Of a stretch of 9,935 bases of DNA, positions 5,284 through 9,935 are shown piece after piece. The DNA is from Methanomicrobia archaeon (GTDB lineage: Archaea; Methanobacteriota_B; Thermococci; Methanofastidiosales; B48-G16). The translations under genes and the position numbers were made by a program. Positions within the stretch are counted from its first letter, which is position 1. The number at the start of each line of letters is the position of its first letter. The notes beneath the pieces were generated by a model, which ran no database searches, had not been told where the DNA came from, and worked only from the letters and a program-made list of their open reading frames with translations. The stretch spans positions 1-9,935 of the forward strand of contig JAGLWR010000034.1 of assembly GCA_023133315.1 (NCBI GenBank), written 5' to 3'.

Positions 5284-6891
5284 ATGAATAAAAAATGTAT
5301 CTCACCGATTATAGCAGTTGTACTCCTAATAACTATAACTTTAACAGCTGCGTCTCTTTTACGCGTATGGTACTTCAGTGAACAGCAGGAATCACAGGAA
5401 AGGACATCGGGGCTTATAGATAAAAAAATTCAGGAAACGGAAGAGGAGATAGATGCTGAAAGTTATGATACAAATGGGACATTGTATCTGAGAAACACGG
5501 GTCTTACAACGATAAGTACAGATTCTATTATGATCTATGAAGAAGGTGCACCGCTCTCAGGGTACACATTCTCTTCATCCATATTATATTCTGGCGATGT
5601 TTTAGCCATCTGGAATTTAACATTAACGATAGGCAAGACGTATAGAATAACTACAGAAGTAGGCTATACCGCAATCTTCGAGTACAATATTGGAAATGTT
5701 TTTTTATATCCAGATGAGGATACTATTTTCAATAATGGAGATTCAACGACGATAACGGCCATCACCACCGATAATTTCGGAAATAGATTGGGCGGTGTAG
5801 GGATTCAGTTCCAGACAACTATGGGTATTTTCAGCGAGTCTGGAACATCCACGTACACGACATCTACAGATCCTAGCGGTGAGGCAAATGCTACGTTAGT
5901 CTCCGATGCAAGCACAGGGAGAGCGAAAATATCTGCTCTTGCAGGAAATTACACGTCTATGACGTCTGTAAAAATAGAGTACTGGTGGGATATATTATGG
6001 ACAAAGAGAAAAAAAATAACGATAGAAGAGAATTCTGGAAATGATTTAACAGATTATCAGGTGAGACTGAGTATTTCTCATGATGCAGATATGCAGCCAA
6101 ATTATGAAGATCTTAGATTTATAGATTCAGATCACAATGAGTTAAGTTACTGGATCGAGGACGACACTGCAGACCCGACAACAGTCTGGGTAAAGATACT
6201 ATCAATTCCAGAAAGTTCAACTGGTACTGTTTATATGTATTATGGAAATGCTCTGGCAGCTTCAACATCCGATCCAGATGCTACATTTGTGTTTTTTGAC
6301 AGTTTTGAAAATGATACAGTTGGTAACGAGCCGTCAAAATGGACTTTTGGAGGATGCACATCTTATTTTGGCGGCAGTGGAAATGGAAACTCCAATGCTC
6401 AAAGGCATCAAGTTGTTTCTAATCCTGGGAACGCAGATGAGACGTCAACACCGTATGGGAATAACTTTTTAGCTCTCGGAAGCAACGATGCTACAGGATT
6501 AGGAGGAGATTATACAGGAGAATACGAATCACAGACATTTGATCTGCCGAAGAATGCGAAGATAGAGTACTGGATAGCTTTTTACGATAATTCACTGGAT
6601 ACAGGAGGAGATGGAATGTACGTTGAGGTCATGGATTCGTCGGATGTCCAGATAACGGGAGACAGATGGGACGGCGGGTATTTTGGCGGTGGCAACGGCA
6701 ATACATCGATGGATGACAGTTTTACAATAAGTTCAGCTTCATCTTATCCAAACGCGTACATACAGTTCGGGATGTGGGGGAATGATGGTCCTGTGGATGC
6801 TGGAAAAATGCAGATAGACTTTGTAAGAGTAAGATCGTATGTTTTTCCGGAACCTTCCTATACAATAGGTAACGAAGAATCATTTTCGTGA
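5284..6891 (+). CDS. Pilin-anchored adhesin-like surface protein: type IV pilin N-terminus, Ig-like domain, DUF2341
   Basis: A 535-residue predicted surface protein. Residues 1-31 form an archaeal type IV pilin signal: MNKKC, then ISPIIAVVLLITITLTAASLL, the pattern of the Pilin_N family. Prepilin peptidase would cut after residue 5, but that position is Cys, where Gly or Ala is usual. Residues ~60-135 continue a small beta-rich pilin-like domain. Residues ~139-232 resemble an invasin/intimin-type Big_1 Ig-like repeat (TTITAITTDNFGNRLGGVGIQF, with DPSGEANATLVS). Residues ~243-335 match DUF2341 (KKITI, LRFIDSDHNELSYWIE, GTVYMYYGN). Residues ~336-535 are a Gly/Asn/Asp-rich beta-sandwich-like module, ending in the PEPSYTIGNEE tail seen after DUF2341 modules. 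The whole is probably a cell-surface or pilus-tip binding protein, perhaps for glycans. It is followed after 4 nt by a second pilin-like gene. Confidence 0.8.
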   Translation: MNKKCISPIIAVVLLITITLTAASLLRVWYFSEQQESQERTSGLIDKKIQETEEEIDAESYDTNGTLYLRNTGLTTISTDSIMIYEEGAPLSGYTFSSSILYSGDVLAIWNLTLTIGKTYRITTEVGYTAIFEYNIGNVFLYPDEDTIFNNGDSTTITAITTDNFGNRLGGVGIQFQTTMGIFSESGTSTYTTSTDPSGEANATLVSDASTGRAKISALAGNYTSMTSVKIEYWWDILWTKRKKITIEENSGNDLTDYQVRLSISHDADMQPNYEDLRFIDSDHNELSYWIEDDTADPTTVWVKILSIPESSTGTVYMYYGNALAASTSDPDATFVFFDSFENDTVGNEPSKWTFGGCTSYFGGSGNGNSNAQRHQVVSNPGNADETSTPYGNNFLALGSNDATGLGGDYTGEYESQTFDLPKNAKIEYWIAFYDNSLDTGGDGMYVEVMDSSDVQITGDRWDGGYFGGGNGNTSMDDSFTISSASSYPNAYIQFGMWGNDGPVDAGKMQIDFVRVRSYVFPEPSYTIGNEESFS

Positions 6892-6895
6892 TACC

Positions 6896-7624
6896 ATGAA
6901 TAAAAAAGGTGTTTCTGTAATCCTCAGTTATGCGATCCTCTTTGCGATAGTCATTACAGCTGCAGCTCTGGCATTCAGATGGGGGCAGACAGAGCTAAAC
7001 GAGTTACAGGATGTCAAGAATTTAAACTCTGCTGAAACTGTGTTTTTGAACATAGATTCGTTAATAAAAGACGTCAATAGAGGAGGAGAAGGCTCTTCAA
7101 GAAACTTGAGAGTAAATTTCGATAAAGGAGAATATTTTGCACGATCGTACCATATTTCTATATCATCTAATGCAACCGTTTTTGAAACTGATCTCAAAAC
7201 ATTATCAATGTCATTGGAAGTGAAGAGTGACGTTCTGGATGCGAATATGACACGGGATGGGGATATACTAAAATCGTATTTTAATAATATTTTCGAAATT
7301 TCAGAATCATATATGGACATAGTTGCAGAAACACAGAATGATGACGTTTATACAGTTATTAACTTTGTGGATATTACAAACATCGTTTTATCTGGTAAAA
7401 AAGAGATTTACATAAAGAATGAGGGTATAGAAGATCTCAATTTTGACACAGATCCTCCCTATACGTTAATTATGGGCAATGAAACATATACGATACGAAC
7501 AGAAAACAAGTTTCTGATAGTCGAAAGAGAAGGATCAAAGATCTATACAAAGTTTCTGGGAGAGGGTGCAAAAACGTATCATCTGAATATCAGGATAACA
7601 ACGCTTACAATAAAGATATCTTAG
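6896..7624 (+). CDS. Pilin-like protein with class III signal peptide, function unknown
   Basis: 242 residues beginning MNKKG-VSVILSYAILFAIVITAAALAF, a canonical class III signal with Gly before the cut, then one hydrophobic helix (about 8-28) that would lie in a pilus core or anchor the protein in the membrane. The rest (about 60-242) is beta-rich and faces outside, with possible N-glycosylation sites such as NAT and NMT. The start pattern recalls haloarchaeal pilin-like proteins of unknown function that open with RGVSxxLxY. It starts 4 nt after the adhesin-like gene. A GTGAT overlapping that gene's stop may act as the ribosome site, so the two are probably co-translated and may form one surface structure. 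No assembly ATPase or membrane platform gene is in the window. Its TAG stop shares bases with the stop of the convergent gene at 7621. Confidence 0.75.
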   Translation: MNKKGVSVILSYAILFAIVITAAALAFRWGQTELNELQDVKNLNSAETVFLNIDSLIKDVNRGGEGSSRNLRVNFDKGEYFARSYHISISSNATVFETDLKTLSMSLEVKSDVLDANMTRDGDILKSYFNNIFEISESYMDIVAETQNDDVYTVINFVDITNIVLSGKKEIYIKNEGIEDLNFDTDPPYTLIMGNETYTIRTENKFLIVEREGSKIYTKFLGEGAKTYHLNIRITTLTIKIS

Positions 7625-7914
7625 CTTCTGTATCTATTGTATCTATAAAGGAGTCTCACTATCTTCTTACCCATCTCATCTGAGATTACTCCCTCTTCTT
7701 CTTTCTGCATTATAAAATTCTTTGTTTCTTTTATTCCGAGTTTAGAAGCTTTGGCATACACACTCCCTTTTATATTTCCCTTTACAGAATCAGGAAGATC
7801 TTTTATTATCTGATCTAACTCCCATTTAAAGTCCTTTATTCTATTCATATCAAGTTTTTTTGTTCTTTTTGTTCTTATTCTAACTCTCATTTTCATTCTC
7901 TGTCTGTTGACCAT
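7621..7914 (-). CDS. Small basic protein of unknown function
   Basis: A 97-residue protein I do not recognise. The first ~20 residues are strongly basic (MVNRQRMKMRVRIRTKRTKK) and could bind nucleic acid. The rest looks alpha-helical and mixed in charge (ELDQIIKDLPDSVKGNIKGSVYAKASKLGIKE in outline), ending in a basic RLLYRYNRYRS tail. There is no signal peptide and no cysteine. I chose the ATG at 7914 because GGGAG lies 5 nt upstream and it follows the FKBP stop by one base. A TTG at 7926 would overlap the FKBP gene and destroy that spacing. It is the last gene of a minus-strand run after the FKBP lipoprotein, so it is co-transcribed with it, but that does not suggest a function. Its conservation elsewhere is untested. 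Confidence 0.7.
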   Translation of the reverse strand: MVNRQRMKMRVRIRTKRTKKLDMNRIKDFKWELDQIIKDLPDSVKGNIKGSVYAKASKLGIKETKNFIMQKEEEGVISDEMGKKIVRLLYRYNRYRS

Positions 7915-7915
7915 G

Positions 7916-8845
7916 TTATCTCCCAACTTTTTCTATGCTGACCACTTTTACCTTGAAAACTACTGTCTTTCCTTTCAATGGAAAATTAAAATCTACTTCT
8001 ACGTATTCGTCAGTTACCTCAGTAACCTTGCCAAAAGAAAAACACTCTTCACACTCTGGGAGCGTGTTTCTGACACCTTCACCCACATAGTAGTCCAGTT
8101 TTACTACAACACTTTCTTCTTTTATCTCAACTACAATGGCTTTAAAGGTCGCAGCTTGAAATTTTTCTCCTTCTTTCAATGAAAATTCTAATTTTATCTT
8201 TTCTTCTGTGATCTCTATTACCCTATAGGGTCCATAGTATGTTTTAACTACTTTGTCCATGATGGGATAATGTTTTATTTTTACGACGCTATCTTCTATA
8301 CTCAGAATTTCAACGTCCCACCAGTCCAGGAACTCCACGGTATTTCCGACCCTTATTTCCCCTTGCACTATCTTCTCAAAGACATGATACTCTATTTCTG
8401 CTATGATCGATTCATCCATATATCGGGGTATTTCTAGGATTCTCTCCAGTCTCTTGACCTGATTTTCATCAGGATACCCGTATCCTTTTTCAGGAGGAAC
8501 CTCAACTGTCTTTTCTTCTCCAACTTCCATCCCTATCAACGCTTCTTCAAGTCCAGGAAGCGTTCTTATTGTACCTGGGGCAGGGTTGGCAGCTTTTACC
8601 GTAACTTTCTGAGGGGCGTATTCGTGGGTATCATCCAACTCTGTTTCTTTTGTTATCTCTGTATCTCCTTGTATAGTTGCCTCAACAAGAGATCCCGTTT
8701 CCTTTTCCCACGAAATATAGTTGATTGCTACGATGTCTCCCGGTTCAATTACAATTACTTCAGGTTCTTCTTTTCCATTATCCGAGATACATCCTCCTAT
8801 AAAGATAACCATTATTAGGATTGCTGAAGATATGATTTTTTTCAT
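7916..8845 (-). CDS. Extracytoplasmic FKBP-type peptidyl-prolyl isomerase lipoprotein, SlyD-like
   Basis: Predicted proline isomerase and folding helper outside the membrane, 309 residues. Residues 1-19 are a lipoprotein signal (MKKIISSAILIMVIFIGGC), with Cys19 as lipid anchor. The FKBP core begins at about 34 (EPGDIVAINY) and has the conserved LPGLEEALIGMEVGEEKTVEVPPEKGYG at about 96-123. A long insertion (about 135-283) takes the place of the SlyD insert-in-flap domain and is about twice the usual size. It contains a CEEC pair at 265-268 that could form a disulfide or bind metal. The core closes with VDFNFPLKGKTVVFKVKVV (284-302), where SlyD types usually have FNHPLAGK. The start at 8845 fits both the signal peptide and the TATA box at 8869. 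An upstream ATG at 8887, overlapping the previous stop, would put 14 polar residues before the signal and is less likely. Confidence 0.88.
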   Translation of the reverse strand: MKKIISSAILIMVIFIGGCISDNGKEEPEVIVIEPGDIVAINYISWEKETGSLVEATIQGDTEITKETELDDTHEYAPQKVTVKAANPAPGTIRTLPGLEEALIGMEVGEEKTVEVPPEKGYGYPDENQVKRLERILEIPRYMDESIIAEIEYHVFEKIVQGEIRVGNTVEFLDWWDVEILSIEDSVVKIKHYPIMDKVVKTYYGPYRVIEITEEKIKLEFSLKEGEKFQAATFKAIVVEIKEESVVVKLDYYVGEGVRNTLPECEECFSFGKVTEVTDEYVEVDFNFPLKGKTVVFKVKVVSIEKVGR

Positions 8846-8868
8846 GTCTCTCTTATTTACAGGTGTTC

Positions 8869-8880
8869 TATAAAAAACTT
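8869..8880 (-). promoter_or_regulatory. TATA box of the FKBP lipoprotein gene
   Basis: The minus strand reads AAGTTTTTTATA just after the end of the upstream PhzF-DUF2148 frame. The centre of TTTATA is about 26 nt before the ATG at 8845, predicting a leaderless message and supporting that start. Confidence 0.55.
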
Positions 8881-8883
8881 TTG

Positions 8884-9935
8884 TCATTTGTGGTGTTTCC
8901 TATCGAAGTATATATTCTTTCCTTTTGCTGAAAGCGGTATTCCAAACGCTATCTCAGTATCTATCAGTCCTGCATTTATAGCACCGACACCCATAGAAAA
9001 CATTACTCTATTATCCACACAGAGATCATTGGCGACCTTTACCATCGATCCTATTGCAATCCCCAGGTCTACCAACCTTATGGCACAGAGAGGGCCTTTA
9101 AAACCATATCCTTCTACAAGAGTCTTTTTATTTTCTGCACACGTAAAACCACAGGCTTTACAGTCAAGATTTGCAGTTTCCTTTCCTTTTACGCCGACTA
9201 AAATCACCTTCTCAGAATCTGCAACGTTATTTGCGTCCCGCAGTAGAAATTTAAAACCTATCTTTTCGCTCGTTTTTCTCATTCCCTCGACAAGTTTTTC
9301 TCTTTCAGTGTCATCGAGTATTTTTATTACTATAAAGTCTTCTCCCTTTGCCTTCGGCGCTGTCCTTCCCGCGACAGCCATTAATTTGGCTACTATCTCA
9401 ACTCCTTCTTTTTCCATGAATGCAATGCTTTTTGATAGTATAAAAGGGTTTTGTAATCTGATCAATTTTCTGTTTTTCTCGATTTTAAATGAAGATTCGA
9501 TATAGCATAGATATAGTTCTCCCTTCAAGACAATAACCGCATTTCCAATTAATTCCACTCTATTATTCGCGGTTAATCGCACAATGAGTTTGCCCCCTCG
9601 TGAAGACGCTTGATAGGCTAACATTTCTCTCTTTCCCACTATTTTTGACCAGTACGGAGTTAATACCGTATGAGCTGATCCCGTTACCGGGTCTTCATTT
9701 ATACCGACCCACGGTGCAAAGTAGCGTGAAATGAAATCGTACTGTTGGCTCGACGCTGTTACGATAACACCTCTTATCTCTTCTTTTGTAGTTATAGATT
9801 TCAAAAGTTCAAAATTTGGTTTTAAATTTTTGACATCTTTTTCATCAAGTAGATGAATTAAAAGTTTTTTTGTTCTTTTAGCATACGCCATATTTTTGAA
9901 ATCGGTAATGCCCACAGCGTCAAGAAGATCGTGGG
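8884..9935 (-). CDS. PhzF-family C-terminal half joined in frame to a DUF2148 ferredoxin-like domain (5' truncated)
   Basis: The frame is open to the window edge. A GTG at 9915 is internal, since residues upstream (HDLLDA) continue the PhzF fold, so the N-terminal half is outside. Nucleotides 9935-9514 encode the second half of a PhzF/YHI9-type isomerase-like protein: ISRYFAPWVGINEDPVTGSAH (9735-9673), where the Asp of EDPVTGSA corresponds to a catalytic residue in PhzF, and ASSRGGKLIVRL. The domain ends in its usual way at VLKGEL (9514). A 32-residue linker follows (9513-9418). From the Met at 9417 to the stop is a complete DUF2148 domain (177 residues): GRTAPKAKGEDF, four cysteines in CKACGFTC plus a later Cys (9085-9162) that may hold an Fe-S cluster, and LGIAIGSMVKVANDL. 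PhzF substrates in archaea are mostly unknown, and DUF2148 has no assigned function. Whether this is one protein or two is discussed in the findings. Confidence 0.82.
   Translation of the reverse strand, partial: HDLLDAVGITDFKNMAYAKRTKKLLIHLLDEKDVKNLKPNFELLKSITTKEEIRGVIVTASSQQYDFISRYFAPWVGINEDPVTGSAHTVLTPYWSKIVGKREMLAYQASSRGGKLIVRLTANNRVELIGNAVIVLKGELYLCYIESSFKIEKNRKLIRLQNPFILSKSIAFMEKEGVEIVAKLMAVAGRTAPKAKGEDFIVIKILDDTEREKLVEGMRKTSEKIGFKFLLRDANNVADSEKVILVGVKGKETANLDCKACGFTCAENKKTLVEGYGFKGPLCAIRLVDLGIAIGSMVKVANDLCVDNRVMFSMGVGAINAGLIDTEIAFGIPLSAKGKNIYFDRKHHK
9439..9450 (-). promoter_or_regulatory. TATA-like box inside the PhzF/DUF2148 linker
   Basis: On the minus strand the linker DNA contains AACCCTTTTATA. 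The centre of TTTATA is about 25 nt before the ATG at 9417, the first residue of the DUF2148 domain. This is the same geometry as the other promoters in the window, so a separate leaderless DUF2148 message is likely. Confidence 0.45.

Noticed and set aside
5284..5298. Cys5 of the adhesin-like protein as a lipoprotein anchor
   Set aside because: A lipobox Cys follows a hydrophobic segment; here the Cys precedes it, so the pilin-type reading is the only one that fits.
7915..7926. TTG at 7926 as start of the small basic protein
   Set aside because: It overlaps the FKBP coding end and lacks a ribosome site. The ATG at 7914 has GGGAG at good spacing.
8846..8887. ATG at 8887 as start of the FKBP gene, overlapping the upstream stop as ATGA
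   Set aside because: It would put a polar 14-residue stretch before the lipoprotein signal, and a TATA box lies inside that stretch. The ATG at 8845 gives a normal signal peptide.
8888..9505. 205-codon open frame on the plus strand opposite PhzF-DUF2148
   Set aside because: It is antisense to clear PhzF/DUF2148 motifs; its protein is Ser/Pro/Phe-rich with no recognisable domain, as expected for a shadow frame.
9913..9915. GTG at 9915 as the true start of the PhzF-like gene
   Set aside because: The frame stays open to the window edge and the upstream codons (HDLLDA) fit the PhzF fold; a PhzF protein starting here would lack its whole first half.
1..9935. tRNA, rRNA, insertion sequence or CRISPR elements
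   Set aside because: I saw no cloverleaf-like sequence, rRNA signature, transposase motif, terminal inverted repeat or regularly spaced repeat on either strand.

Overview
The window is archaeal and probably euryarchaeal. Evidence: an archaeal asparagine-synthetase-related class II synthetase-like protein, a DacZ-type diadenylate cyclase, two proteins with class III (type IV pilin) signal peptides, a lipoprotein FKBP of the archaeal SlyD-like type, and TATA boxes instead of -35/-10 promoters. The DNA is AT-rich and tightly packed. For five (possibly six) start codons a TTTATA-like box is centred about 24-28 nt upstream, which implies leaderless mRNAs. Several genes inside operons use Shine-Dalgarno sites instead. 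I cannot place the organism more finely from sequence alone.

Layout. 1-603 (+): C-terminal part of a protein with a Thr/Pro-rich linker, probably a surface protein or lipoprotein, function unknown. 604-1482 (-): asparagine synthetase-related protein, divergent from an Lrp/AsnC regulator (1585-2055, +) across a ~100-nt spacer that holds a palindrome. 2050-3674 (-): a two-gene operon, diadenylate cyclase then a short MscS channel. Divergent from it, 3787-5259 (+): a TrkH-type potassium transporter subunit. 5284-7624 (+): a large pilin-anchored adhesin-like protein (pilin N-terminus, Ig-like domain, DUF2341, beta-rich C-terminus) followed by a second pilin-like protein. 7621-9935 (-): a PhzF-like/DUF2148 open reading frame that runs off the window, an FKBP lipoprotein, and a small basic protein of unknown function.

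How the genes may work together. The centre is a candidate archaeal turgor and potassium module: c-di-AMP synthesis, a mechanosensitive release channel co-transcribed with it, and a potassium uptake channel next to it. In bacteria c-di-AMP controls potassium uptake and osmolyte balance, so this grouping is meaningful, though the link here is inferred from gene order. The asparagine synthetase/AsnC-type pair mirrors the divergent asnA/asnC layout of Escherichia coli although the synthetase belongs to an unrelated archaeal family. At the right end, PhzF and DUF2148 are joined in frame through a linker that looks like translated intergenic DNA and carries its own promoter-like box.
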